From a virus, in IMG/VR virus record IMGVR_UViG_3300013104_000010, positions 1 to 46,834 of that record: a DNA stretch of 46,834 nt; one strand, written 5' to 3'. The translations under genes were made by a program, and so were the position numbers. Each line of letters opens with the position of its first letter. Within the stretch, counting starts at the first letter, position 1. Shown in pieces: positions 38,444-45,500 of the stretch. The notes below the pieces were generated by a model. That model worked only from the letters and a program-made list of their open reading frames with translations. It did no database searches and was not told where the DNA came from.

Positions 38444-38472
38444 TTGACAGGTAGGTTAAAGGCGAATAGAGT
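38444..38472 (+). promoter_or_regulatory. Phage-consensus promoter for accessory plus operon
   Basis: TTGACA (38444-38449), 17 bp ending in AAAGGCGAA, TAGAGT (38467-38472). It lies after the DNA polymerase gene and should drive the leader ORF, the TerB-like gene and the CsrA-like gene. Confidence 0.85.
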
Positions 38473-38536
38473 TAGCTCAACGAAACGAGAAACAGCAACC
38501 CGGTTCGCCGGCCCATAAATAACGGAGTAAACAGCC

Positions 38537-38575
38537 ATGCTGACCGCCGCCATTATCTTGCTCATCCTGTTTTAA
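38537..38575 (+). CDS. 12-codon hydrophobic leader peptide ORF
   Basis: MLTAAIILLILF, with GGAG 10 bases upstream. It lies between a consensus promoter and a terminator-like hairpin. Nine of twelve residues are Ala, Ile, Leu or Phe. The position recalls a leader peptide in attenuation, or a minimal toxin or membrane peptide. Only position and its ribosome site support it. Confidence 0.4.
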   Translation: MLTAAIILLILF

Positions 38576-38593
38576 CCCTTCGCCAACCTGCCG

Positions 38594-38616
38594 CAAGCCC
38601 CTTCACTGGGGCTTTT
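38594..38616 (+). promoter_or_regulatory. Terminator-like hairpin, copy 2 of duplicated element
   Basis: AAGCCCC (38595-38601), loop TTCACT, GGGGCTT (38608-38614), then TTGCAGTACC. The element matches that at 27640-27659 on the other strand in 29 of 31 bases, including CAGTACC. It may be an attenuator between the leader ORF and the TerB-like gene. Confidence 0.7.
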
Positions 38617-38663
38617 GCAGTACCGGGATTCCCTCGGAACTCAAATTTTATAAGGACTTCACC

Positions 38664-39101
38664 ATGTTCGGTTTCTTGAAGAAAAAAGCAAAAGTTGCGA
38701 TGCGCGACGTTTCCAAGTTCGACAAAAAAGATCTGATGGAAGCCACCGTCGGTATCTGCGTTCTGGTCATGTACGCCGACGGTACCGCCGAAGACGCCGA
38801 ACGCAGCAAGATCCAAAAGATCCTCGACAACACCCCGGCGCTGGCGAACTTCGGTCCCGAGGTCCAGGTCTGTTTCAGCCGCTTCGACGCGCTGTGCCGG
38901 GACGCCGGCATGATCATGGCCCGTTCGCAGATCATGCGCGAAATCAAAGACTGTCAGGGCGACACCCGAGAAATGGAAGACGTTCTGGTTACCGGCCTGA
39001 CCGTCGCACTGTCCGATGGCGAAATGGAAGAGGCCGAGGAAAAGATTCTCAAAGAGGTAGCCAGCGCCTTCGGCCTTCGTCTCGAAAGCTTCCTCGGTTG
39101 A
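38664..39101 (+). CDS. TerB-like (tellurite resistance/DUF533) protein
   Basis: A 145-residue acidic helical protein of the TerB-like family. It shows the repeat of VLVMYADGTAEDAERSKIQKILDNTP and VTGLTVALSDGEMEEAEEKILKEVASAFGL. TerB proteins bind divalent metals at such Asp/Glu clusters (here YADGTAEDAE and LSDGEMEEAEE). The N-terminal FGFLKKKAK is basic. TerB homologues occur in several phages and phage-defence systems; the role in infection is not known. Confidence 0.8.
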   Translation: MFGFLKKKAKVAMRDVSKFDKKDLMEATVGICVLVMYADGTAEDAERSKIQKILDNTPALANFGPEVQVCFSRFDALCRDAGMIMARSQIMREIKDCQGDTREMEDVLVTGLTVALSDGEMEEAEEKILKEVASAFGLRLESFLG

Positions 39102-39289
39102 AGCTGAAAATCTGGATCGGTGTTGCTGTCGGGGTTGCGCTTGCAGCCTCGGCCGCCAGTAACTGGACCACTTGCGCGTGGTACGGCTACCAGACCGACA
39201 GGACAACGCGCTATGCCCTCGGGGTCGGCTGCCTTGTGAAAATGCCAACAGGCTGGACGCCACGCGCCGAGATTCGAACTGAACAATAA
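39098..39289 (+). CDS. Small secreted or membrane protein (TTG start)
   Basis: A 63-residue protein that starts at TTG 39098, overlapping the TerB stop as TTGA, the same structure as at 33890. It has a basic N-terminus and hydrophobic segment (KLKIWIGVAVGVALAASAASN), likely a signal anchor, then CAWYGYQTDRTTRYALGVGC with two Cys. An exported or membrane role is inferred. Confidence 0.6.
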   Translation: MKLKIWIGVAVGVALAASAASNWTTCAWYGYQTDRTTRYALGVGCLVKMPTGWTPRAEIRTEQ

Positions 39290-39307
39290 CTGCAAGGAGG
39301 AAAACCC

Positions 39308-39475
39308 ATGTACGCCATCGTTACGGCAATCCTGATCGCTACAACGCCCGGTCTCGCGCCGGAAAACAAAGCTGCGTATTTTTCTGCCGAAGGCCCTGAA
39401 CTCTGCTACGCCCAGGCCGACAAGCTGAACGATCGCGACGACTCGACTCTTTACGTTTGCAAGGTGGCCGAATGA
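39308..39475 (+). CDS. Small secreted protein
   Basis: A 55-residue protein with a strong AAGGAGG site. The N-terminus (MYAIVTAILIATTPGLA) is a short signal peptide-like stretch. The rest (PENKAAYFSAEGPELCYAQADKLNDRDDSTLYVCKV) has two Cys that could form a disulfide. It is similar in plan to the 89-residue protein at 40043. Its stop overlaps the next ATG. Confidence 0.62.
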   Translation: MYAIVTAILIATTPGLAPENKAAYFSAEGPELCYAQADKLNDRDDSTLYVCKVAE

Positions 39476-39768
39476 GTAACCTGGTCTTGACCCGTACAGC
39501 GGGTAAATCGATTCGCCTGGAAATGCAGCCGGGCGCCTTTCACATCTTGACGGTGGCTTATGTGGGTGGCGAGCAGATCAAACTGGAGCTAACCAATCCA
39601 GACGGCTCAACGCAAAGCAAACGCCTCAACGTGGGCGCCGAATGGCCGATCGGTTCCGGACTGACGATCAAGCTGATCGGCATTCAGTTTCGGCAGGCCA
39701 AGCTGGGGTTCGATGCCCCGCAGAGCGTCAAGATCGTCAGGACTGAACTACTGGAGCGCGTGCAATGA
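39472..39768 (+). CDS. CsrA/RsmA-like RNA-binding regulator, apparently a fused tandem dimer
   Basis: A 98-residue protein. Start ATG 39472 overlaps the previous stop (ATGA). The N-terminus LVLTRTAGKSIRL is the CsrA beta-1 signature. Residues about 22-41 (AFHILTVAYVGGEQIKLELT) look like CsrA beta-2 to beta-4. A second core follows from residue 55 (GAEWPIGSGLTIKLIGIQFRQAKLGFDAPQSVKIVRTEL), ending LERVQ, closely like CsrA's C-terminal half including the RNA-binding Arg (R90, in VKIVRTEL). CsrA's site is made by beta-1 of one subunit and beta-5 of the other; here one of each is kept in a single chain. It could block or replace host RsmA/RsmE. Duplicate reading is my inference. Confidence 0.75.
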   Translation: MSNLVLTRTAGKSIRLEMQPGAFHILTVAYVGGEQIKLELTNPDGSTQSKRLNVGAEWPIGSGLTIKLIGIQFRQAKLGFDAPQSVKIVRTELLERVQ

Positions 39769-40046
39769 TCCTTGATATCACGATTGACCAGGCGCTGATC
39801 GAGCTCAAGCGAACCGAGAAAGCCCTACTGGCGTTGCGCAATGCGCGCAAACTGGGCGACCGGCGCTGCATCAATACTGGCTGCACTGCAGCATGGAAGC
39901 CGCAGCCTTTCGGTATCGGTGACGAGTGCGTGCACTGTGACGGCAAAATGGCACTATGCATGAACCCTATCGTTGAGCACGCAACGGCCAAGCGGGCGTC
40001 GCTCGACTTGACCCGTAAACTGGCAGATTTGAGGGCCGGACGATGA
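39765..40046 (+). CDS. Small protein with Cys motifs
   Basis: A 93-residue protein. The N-terminal helix (IDQALIELKRTEKALLALRNARKLGDR) is followed by RCINTGCTAAWKP and GDECVHCDGKMALC, five Cys and a His likely for one zinc site. The C-terminus is a helix (ATAKRASLDLTRKLADL). It overlaps the CsrA-like gene by four bases. Function unknown. Confidence 0.62.
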   Translation: MILDITIDQALIELKRTEKALLALRNARKLGDRRCINTGCTAAWKPQPFGIGDECVHCDGKMALCMNPIVEHATAKRASLDLTRKLADLRAGR

Positions 40047-40312
40047 GCCCGCTGACCCTATTACTGGTTGTCGGTCTGTGCTCGGCTGACGGTCCTGAAC
40101 GCGTTTGCAGCTACATGGATGTGACGCAGCGGATGCAGGTCGCCTCCGACGTTGAGTGCTACGATCTGGCGATGCAGGCCAATCGGCACAACATCGAAAT
40201 CGGCGAAACGCCGCGCTACGATTGCGTGTCGGCGACCAAGTTTCTCACCCTGGTCGGCGAGAAACCGACGCCTGAACCCGCTGTAGTGGTCAAGCCGCGC
40301 AGTGTATTGTAA
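40043..40312 (+). CDS. Small secreted protein with Cys residues
   Basis: An 89-residue protein with an N-terminal hydrophobic segment (LTLLLVVGLCSADG), likely a short signal sequence. The mature part has Cys near 22, 39 and 61 and the phrase DVECYDLAMQANRHNIEIGETPRYDCVSAT. It resembles small exported phage proteins; function unknown. It overlaps the gene upstream by four bases. Confidence 0.6.
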   Translation: MSPLTLLLVVGLCSADGPERVCSYMDVTQRMQVASDVECYDLAMQANRHNIEIGETPRYDCVSATKFLTLVGEKPTPEPAVVVKPRSVL

Positions 40313-40344
40313 CCACCCGTTGTTAAACTGAAGAGGACACCGCA

Positions 40345-40530
40345 ATGCCAACCCCTAATTGGGCTGAAGCCCCCGCAGTTGCTACACATGCATGGCTAGA
40401 TGAAGAGGGCTCAATGCTACACTGGGTGAAATTCGAAAACGAGCACTACTTCTTCTTCAGGGACGGGATCTGGCCGGTCGTTCCGCTCGATTTACTGCAC
40501 ACCCGCGGTTCGCTTGTCGCTCGGCCGTAG
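40345..40530 (+). CDS. Small aromatic-rich protein, last gene of plus operon
   Basis: A 61-residue protein, MPTPNWAEAPAVATHAWLDEEG, then MLHWVKFENEHYFFFRDGIWPV, a strand pair rich in aromatic residues. A GAAGAGGA-like ribosome site precedes it. Its 3' end overlaps the Rz gene on the other strand by 39 bp, so late minus transcripts would be antisense to it. Confidence 0.6.
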   Translation: MPTPNWAEAPAVATHAWLDEEGSMLHWVKFENEHYFFFRDGIWPVVPLDLLHTRGSLVARP

Positions 40531-41031
40531 CCCTTCGACAAAACGTTCGCAGGCCAGGGCGGCTACTCGGTTTCGGTCAAACGTTTTACTGAGTTCTGAG
40601 AGTCGGCCCTGACAGCTTCCGTACAGGTCGGATAACACCATAGCGGCGCGGGTTGCTGACGCGCTGCTGACGGGAGTATCGGCACCTGGGCGGGCTCCAC
40701 CGAGACGGGCCTGCAGTCCGGCAAGTTGTTCGCGCAACCGGCGGTTATCAGCATCAAGCCCATCACCAGAAGCGCGTAGACGTTCTGTTTCTTGAATTGC
40801 ATCGCGTTGGACTCCGGCCGCCCAGTCTTGACGGCGTTGCTCTTCTGTACGTTGGGTCAGTTCGGCGGCCGCTCGGGCTTCAGCATCCGCGGTGTCGCGT
40901 TCCGCCCATCTGGTTTCCCAGTCAGCTCGCTCGGTTGAAACCCCGTGCCGGTAGCAGCCATAAGCCGCGCCGGCAGCGATCGCAACTGCAATGATGTACG
41001 GGGCGAAACGCCGCAACAGGTCAAAGCCCAT
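40492..41031 (-). CDS. Rz-like i-spanin
   Basis: A 179-residue inner-membrane spanin. The N-terminal helix (YIIAVAIAAGAAYGCYRHG) anchors the protein; a long periplasmic coiled coil follows (DTADAEARAAAELTQRTEEQRRQDW and RLRASGDGLDADNRRLREQLAGLQARL). The start ATG 41031 overlaps the endolysin stop by 11 bp. An o-spanin gene lies fully inside in another frame. Works in the last step of lysis to fuse inner and outer membranes. Confidence 0.85.
   Translation of the reverse strand: MGFDLLRRFAPYIIAVAIAAGAAYGCYRHGVSTERADWETRWAERDTADAEARAAAELTQRTEEQRRQDWAAGVQRDAIQETERLRASGDGLDADNRRLREQLAGLQARLGGARPGADTPVSSASATRAAMVLSDLYGSCQGRLSELSKTFDRNRVAALACERFVEGLRPSDKRTAGVQ
40563..40802 (-). CDS. Rz1-like o-spanin lipoprotein, nested in Rz
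   Basis: A 79-residue ORF within the Rz gene, in a different frame. It has a basic N-terminus, a hydrophobic signal and a lipobox-like ITAGC with C23 (MGLMLITAGCANNLPDC). It continues Pro-rich (VEPAQVPILPSAARQQPAP), as normal for Rz1 proteins. Nested Rz/Rz1 is an established lysis-gene layout. The T at -3 of the lipobox is less common than Leu. Confidence 0.85.
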   Translation of the reverse strand: MQFKKQNVYALLVMGLMLITAGCANNLPDCRPVSVEPAQVPILPSAARQQPAPLWCYPTCTEAVRADSQNSVKRLTETE

Positions 41032-41509
41032 AGGCGGCCATTGCGTCGGCGTAGGACTTTTTCCATTTAGCGCGCAGCTCTTCAGGCTGTCGGGCGTAGG
41101 CTCCCGGGCGCCAGGTGCGCAGGTACAGGGCCCAGCCTTCGGCTTCATCGCCAGGGTCGGGCAACGGTTTCGGGTCGGTGTAATAGAGCAGCCGCGCCAT
41201 GCCGGCGGCAAGAACCGGATCGGTCTTCAAGGCTTGATAAATCGAATCGGGGTCGAATGCAACCTTGCGCGCATTGCACAGCAGTTTCGAGGCGGCATAG
41301 ACGGTTTTGAACTGGGGGTTGGTGACACCCTTGACGCCACCTCCACGCTCAAACTGGTAGTCTCCGACGGCTGGACCGCCAACCTGTTTCGGCAGGCGCT
41401 GCGGGTTCTCCTGCCGACTGGTGGCGTAGAGTTGAACAGCAGCGGCCAGTGAATCCATATTTGCCGGTAATAGCGCAAAGCCTGCGGCAATATCGGTTTT
41501 CAGCGTCAT
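41021..41509 (-). CDS. Endolysin (lysozyme-like)
   Basis: A 162-residue protein in the endolysin position between holin-like genes and spanins. Its layout suggests a lysozyme-fold enzyme: GDYQFERGGGVKGVTNPQFKTVYAASKL with a Glu in a glycine-rich loop, then DPDSIYQALKTDPVLAAGMARLLYYTDP. The exact family (muramidase or transglycosylase) cannot be told. No signal peptide is visible, so release through holin pores is expected. Confidence 0.65.
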   Translation of the reverse strand: MTLKTDIAAGFALLPANMDSLAAAVQLYATSRQENPQRLPKQVGGPAVGDYQFERGGGVKGVTNPQFKTVYAASKLLCNARKVAFDPDSIYQALKTDPVLAAGMARLLYYTDPKPLPDPGDEAEGWALYLRTWRPGAYARQPEELRAKWKKSYADAMAAYGL

Positions 41510-41811
41510 ACGTGGGCCCTGCCTTTAAACGGCGGAACGATCTTGGCCAGATTGCCGCGACAGCCCAGGACCAGGCCGAACACCGATAGGCAATAGGCCG
41601 TTTGCAGCACCGTCGAGACGATATAGACGACAGCCGGAGGGGAAAGGAAAGAGTAAACGGCGAGGGCTGCAGAGGAACCCGCCAGCACGACCGCAAACAG
41701 CGAAACCATCGGGCGCCAGCGCGAACCTTTACCGGAGAATGAGGCGAGCAGAATAAAAGTCGCCAGGTAGACCAGGCCCCGGGCGTAAACGATAAATTCT
41801 TCAAACCCCAT
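41506..41811 (-). CDS. Putative holin with three membrane helices
   Basis: A 101-residue protein starting at ATG 41811 with CGGGGTG upstream (a GTG nine bases earlier is possible). It has three hydrophobic segments: ARGLVYLATFILLASF, PMVSLFAVVLAGSSAALAVYSFL and VVYIVSTVLQTAYCLSVFGLVLG. The C-terminal RGNLAKIVPPFKGRAHV is basic. This is the layout of class I/III holins. It overlaps the membrane gene upstream and the endolysin downstream. Confidence 0.7.
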   Translation of the reverse strand: MGFEEFIVYARGLVYLATFILLASFSGKGSRWRPMVSLFAVVLAGSSAALAVYSFLSPPAVVYIVSTVLQTAYCLSVFGLVLGCRGNLAKIVPPFKGRAHV

Positions 41812-42184
41812 CGGAATCACCCCGGCGTTTTAACATGGGAATTCTGTCAAGGATAGACTCTAGCCAAGCTGGCAAAGGGCCACTGCGATCGACGACAAAA
41901 TAGAATGCCGTGAAGGTTACCGCAGCCATGGCCGACACAACAGCCGACACCAACATCGCCTTTTCGTTCCACGGTGGGCCGCCGCTGTAGGTGAAAACAC
42001 CGCCTGCGTAGCCCATGCCCATCGAAAACGGGATCAGCTTCAGACGCTGCCAGCCGGTCGTGATCATCGGTGCGAATAGAAAAAAGCAGCATCCGAATGC
42101 CGCGCCGGTTGCTGCCCATGGGTTGATTGCCGCTCCGATTGCGAACAGGGTCGCACAAAGCCAGCCAGCGCACTGATCAGACAT
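41801..42184 (-). CDS. Membrane protein in lysis cassette, possible holin or antiholin
   Basis: A 127-residue protein with an N-terminal hydrophobic stretch (AGWLCATLFAIGAAINPWAATGAAFGCCFFLFAP) and a central one (AMLVSAVVSAMAAVTFTAFYFVV), ending in a charged tail (LDRIPMLKRRGDSDGV). Together with the next gene it forms a dual holin set, so one may be an antiholin. A hairpin lies just before its start (42193-42221). Confidence 0.65.
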   Translation of the reverse strand: MSDQCAGWLCATLFAIGAAINPWAATGAAFGCCFFLFAPMITTGWQRLKLIPFSMGMGYAGGVFTYSGGPPWNEKAMLVSAVVSAMAAVTFTAFYFVVDRSGPLPAWLESILDRIPMLKRRGDSDGV

Positions 42185-42192
42185 TACGCCCC

Positions 42193-42221
42193 CTCGCCAG
42201 TCATATTAAATTAGTGGCGAG
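42193..42221 (-). promoter_or_regulatory. Hairpin at the start of the lysis cassette
   Basis: On the minus strand CTCGCCA (42221-42215) pairs with TGGCGAG (42199-42193) with an AT-rich 15-base loop containing TTTAATAT. The ribosome site GAGGGGG of the holin-like gene overlaps the lower end of the stem. It may control holin translation. Confidence 0.5.
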
Positions 42222-42261
42222 TGTATCACGGGCGCAACGTCCAGCCATTACAGGCCGTCGA

Positions 42262-44298
42262 TCAGATGATCATGTCGAGCGGCGTCATAACGACCTGGCA
42301 GCTGATGAGGTTTCGCGTGGTCGTGCCGTTGTGCTTGATATTCAATTCCCAATAGGAGCCGGGGGCCCCATAAACGTCAGCGGTAAAATGGATTCCGTCG
42401 CCGTAGGGGTTGGCCTTGCCGTCAAATCCATAGGTTGCGCTGACCCCCTTCCAGCGAGCACCGGCAGACGTCTGGATCTGGGCAGAAATCGCCTTGGCCA
42501 GGTTGTCGCCGGCATCGATCACGATATCGACTTCAATGCGCATTTTCGAACAGCCATTCGGCATGTTGAATCGTGTCGGGTTGGCCGGTATGAAGGCCCC
42601 GGCGACGGTGTCATATTGCGGCGTTGTGTTGAACGCAATGATGTTGTCCGCACTGGCGTTGGCCAAAGACGGCGTTGTTTTGACGATTCGCGTATTCCGG
42701 CCATCAATCAGGTACGGGTATAGGCCATCAGGAATAAAAGGTCGAAGCGGGCTGTAGGCGCGAAGGTCCGTAATGATGTTGCGCGGATCCAGTTTGAAGT
42801 ATTCGCTGGCCTGTTTGCCCGTAGTACCTTGGAACGCTGCGAAGTACCCGGGAAGGTCCAGAGACGACAGGTTGCGGATCAACGGGCTGCTAACCTGGCC
42901 ACTGTAATTGCCAAACGTCATGGTATTAGGCACCTGGCCCTGAATACCCATGATGCAGGCGTCCGGATCACCAGCAGGCCCGCAGAACGCTAGGCCACCG
43001 GTCACGCTGACTTCAGATTTATTCCAGGGAAACAAGGTGTCCAGCACCGCCAGGTGATCGACGATGCGCATGCCGCCAAATTCGCCGCCCCAACGCACGT
43101 CAGTCGAAATGAAACTGCCCCAGTTATCCGCCCAACGCACCTGCGAAGGTCGGTCGACGCCGTAAGTGCCGACGTCGGGAATACCGAAGCCCCGGTTAAT
43201 GAATAGGCGTGTCTGCGCCGTCGGGTCCAGCGGAGTGGCGCCGCGGTTGTTAATCGAAGCTGCACTCGCATCCAGGTTGGTAGAGCTGGGTTGAAACCAC
43301 GGGTCATTAATGACCATGCTGTCGAAGCAGTTGTCGATAATCCGACGACAGGCAATCCAGCGGCAATTCGCCATAGTGCCGTTGGTCGACATGTGAGTCC
43401 AAACGCCGCCAGTTGCCTGGGTTTTGATCGAGTAGCTGCTGGACAGAAAGAACTGGCAGTGGTCGACCTGGTACATCGATGAGTTGATGTTGCCGTTATG
43501 CACACGCAGATGATGCCGGCCGCCGACGAACTGCATACCCGACATTCTGAATTGATAGAAGTCGATGTCGAAAATGTCAGCGTTCGGATCATCCTGTTTG
43601 ATGATCGCCGAGTCGCCATCGATCTCCAGATACGGGCCCCAGTTGATCGCCGCAGTCACCCGATAAGTGCCCGCTGGGAAATATGCGATCGGCGACGTCC
43701 CCGAGTAAGCAGCCGTCAGCGCGCCGGATGTGGTCAATCCCGATTGAGTTTGCGCGATGATGTAGTTCGCAAGCGCCTGGATGGCCGCCGTATCGTCCGC
43801 AACGCCGTCCCCCACCGCGTTAAATGGTGCGTCCTTGACGCTGACGTGTTCGGCCAGTTTCTGGAACAGGGTGCGGCCGCCAAAACCGATGATTGTCGTG
43901 CCATCGGATGCCGCCAATGCTGCTCGCAGCGACGCATCGCCAGTCGATACGAATTTCGGCTGATCGATTACCCAGTTGTTGACAGTCGTATATGGCAGGG
44001 TCAAGGAGGGGCCGGGACGCCAGTACTCGCCGTCCTTCGACATGACCTGGTTCGGACGCGTGAATGTCAGCTCGCCGACGTCATCATAATCGCCGATGAA
44101 TTCATAGCCGCTGTTCAGCAGGAAGTTCGTCCAGTCGGTCTCGATCCCGGACCAGGACTTACGCACGTTGCCGAACCGGTCAACCCAGGTAATGTTTTCG
44201 CCATTGACGGCGTCGTCGAGGTTCGAGACGTTGTTATAAAACGGCTTGACCTCGGTCGTCCCCAGCGGCAGCGACGCAGTCGGATAAAGGTTGGACAT
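42262..44298 (-). CDS. Tail spike with pectate-lyase-like beta helix
   Basis: A 678-residue tail spike. Residues 1-130 form an anchor domain frequent in tail spikes (ITWVDRFGNVRKSWSGIETDW, YTTVNNWVIDQPKFV, IGFGGRTLFQKLAEHVSVKD). Then the pectate-lyase-3 start AVGDGVADDTAAIQALANYI (about 150-172), followed by a parallel beta helix with VTAAINWGPYLEIDGDSAIIK and short-turn strands. Such spikes often cut host polysaccharides. Catalytic residues cannot be named from sequence alone. A 28-base gap separates it from the hairpin region. Confidence 0.82.
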   Translation of the reverse strand: MSNLYPTASLPLGTTEVKPFYNNVSNLDDAVNGENITWVDRFGNVRKSWSGIETDWTNFLLNSGYEFIGDYDDVGELTFTRPNQVMSKDGEYWRPGPSLTLPYTTVNNWVIDQPKFVSTGDASLRAALAASDGTTIIGFGGRTLFQKLAEHVSVKDAPFNAVGDGVADDTAAIQALANYIIAQTQSGLTTSGALTAAYSGTSPIAYFPAGTYRVTAAINWGPYLEIDGDSAIIKQDDPNADIFDIDFYQFRMSGMQFVGGRHHLRVHNGNINSSMYQVDHCQFFLSSSYSIKTQATGGVWTHMSTNGTMANCRWIACRRIIDNCFDSMVINDPWFQPSSTNLDASAASINNRGATPLDPTAQTRLFINRGFGIPDVGTYGVDRPSQVRWADNWGSFISTDVRWGGEFGGMRIVDHLAVLDTLFPWNKSEVSVTGGLAFCGPAGDPDACIMGIQGQVPNTMTFGNYSGQVSSPLIRNLSSLDLPGYFAAFQGTTGKQASEYFKLDPRNIITDLRAYSPLRPFIPDGLYPYLIDGRNTRIVKTTPSLANASADNIIAFNTTPQYDTVAGAFIPANPTRFNMPNGCSKMRIEVDIVIDAGDNLAKAISAQIQTSAGARWKGVSATYGFDGKANPYGDGIHFTADVYGAPGSYWELNIKHNGTTTRNLISCQVVMTPLDMII

Positions 44299-44582
44299 TA
44301 CTCGACCCCTTCAGTGAATCGGCTTTTCAGCAGGGCATGACACTGCTTGATGAAGTCGATGTCTTCCTGCGGCAACGGCGGCATCGGTGGTTCCATTACG
44401 GCCAGGTGGTCGTTAACGAAGTCCATCTGTGCCTGGGCGTCACCTTCGAGTGTGATGGCCGTCCGGTGCCAGGCGCAAGAAAGCTCAATGTCGTCTTCCA
44501 TGAGCAGGAACGCTAGGCGGATCTGGAGCAGGCCGGAGCGGTGCAACTCAGGCTGGTCAAGAACTGTTTTTCTGTAGATCAT
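44298..44582 (-). CDS. Small tail-fibre assembly-type protein
   Basis: A 94-residue protein. ATG 44582 has AAGGTGG just upstream, hence it is preferred over a longer frame. It is mostly helical (LHRSGLLQIRLAFLLMEDDIEL and QEDIDFIKQCHALLKSRF). Its position between tail fibre and spike suggests a chaperone or a small adaptor. No family recognised. Confidence 0.6.
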   Translation of the reverse strand: MIYRKTVLDQPELHRSGLLQIRLAFLLMEDDIELSCAWHRTAITLEGDAQAQMDFVNDHLAVMEPPMPPLPQEDIDFIKQCHALLKSRFTEGVE

Positions 44583-44592
44583 TGTGTCCACC

Positions 44593-45498
44593 TTAAGCTG
44601 TGGCGTATGTGCCGCTGATAAGTATGTTCTTCTGAGTGCCGCTTGGGGCATTTGCCTGCGTCAGTGTTGCGGTTGTTCCGGCCGCCACGTTCATGACTTC
44701 AAACTGGATATTCGGCGAGCTGACTAACGCAAAGACTTGCGGTGTGGTTACTGCAGACACGATGCCAGTCCACCTCCCAATCGATGCAACGGGCGTCCCA
44801 CTGCCGGAAGCAATCGGCAGGCCTGTTAGGCGCAAAGAGCCTGAAGCAGTTGTATATGTGAACGTGGTAGTCGTGACCGTACCGTCATATGTAAACGCAC
44901 GACCGATCTTTGTGTAGCGCCCGCTTTGCGAACTGTAAACGACGTTAAGGTCACCTGCAGTAGCAAAGGTGATGCCCATCGTCCAGGTTCCCTCTTCATA
45001 ATCGTCAAGGGTGTTGGGATCAGCTGACGGGATTTGCGTAGCAGGGAACGCCGCCTGCCCGCCGGTAAGGGTTAGCAGACCGGATACTGTCGGAGTGACC
45101 AAGGTCAGGGCGTCCGGCAGTGTCAGCGTCGGGTTCCCGGAGACCCCGTCACCGTTCGTTACAGTGACTTTATTGGCCGTACCGGTCAGCGTGCGCGATG
45201 AAACCGTGCCCGCCCCGGTTCGCGAAATAAAACCGGTGCCGCTATTTGCCGCCAGGGCTGCCAGGTCGACGTCATACTGCTGAACGTCGGTGCCGATTGT
45301 CAGCCCGATGGCGGTACGGGCAGCGCCTGGGTTTGCCGATCCGAGAAAGGTACGAATAAACGTTTGCCAGGCACTGAGAATGCCGGTCCGCAACTGGGTC
45401 CGGGTCTGCTTGCGGGTCTGCCCAGCCTGCACGACGTAGTGCAGATCCGCTTCGGAGCCTGCGCCGGCTGGTGGTTGGTCTGAAAGTTTACCCGACAT
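44593..45498 (-). CDS. Tail fibre protein
   Basis: A 301-residue tail fibre. Residues 1-30 could bind the tail tip. Repeats of Gly/Ala/Thr (AARTAIGLTIGTDVQQYDVDLAALAANSGTGFISRTGAGTVSSRTLTGTANKVTVTNGDGV) in part match phage fibre 'TGTANKVTVTNG' motifs. The C-terminal half (YEEGTWTMGITFATAGDLNVVYSSQSGRYTKIGRAFTYD) is a beta-sandwich receptor-binding-like domain found in many phage fibres. Confidence 0.8.
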   Translation of the reverse strand: MSGKLSDQPPAGAGSEADLHYVVQAGQTRKQTRTQLRTGILSAWQTFIRTFLGSANPGAARTAIGLTIGTDVQQYDVDLAALAANSGTGFISRTGAGTVSSRTLTGTANKVTVTNGDGVSGNPTLTLPDALTLVTPTVSGLLTLTGGQAAFPATQIPSADPNTLDDYEEGTWTMGITFATAGDLNVVYSSQSGRYTKIGRAFTYDGTVTTTTFTYTTASGSLRLTGLPIASGSGTPVASIGRWTGIVSAVTTPQVFALVSSPNIQFEVMNVAAGTTATLTQANAPSGTQKNILISGTYATA

Positions 45499-45500
45499 GC

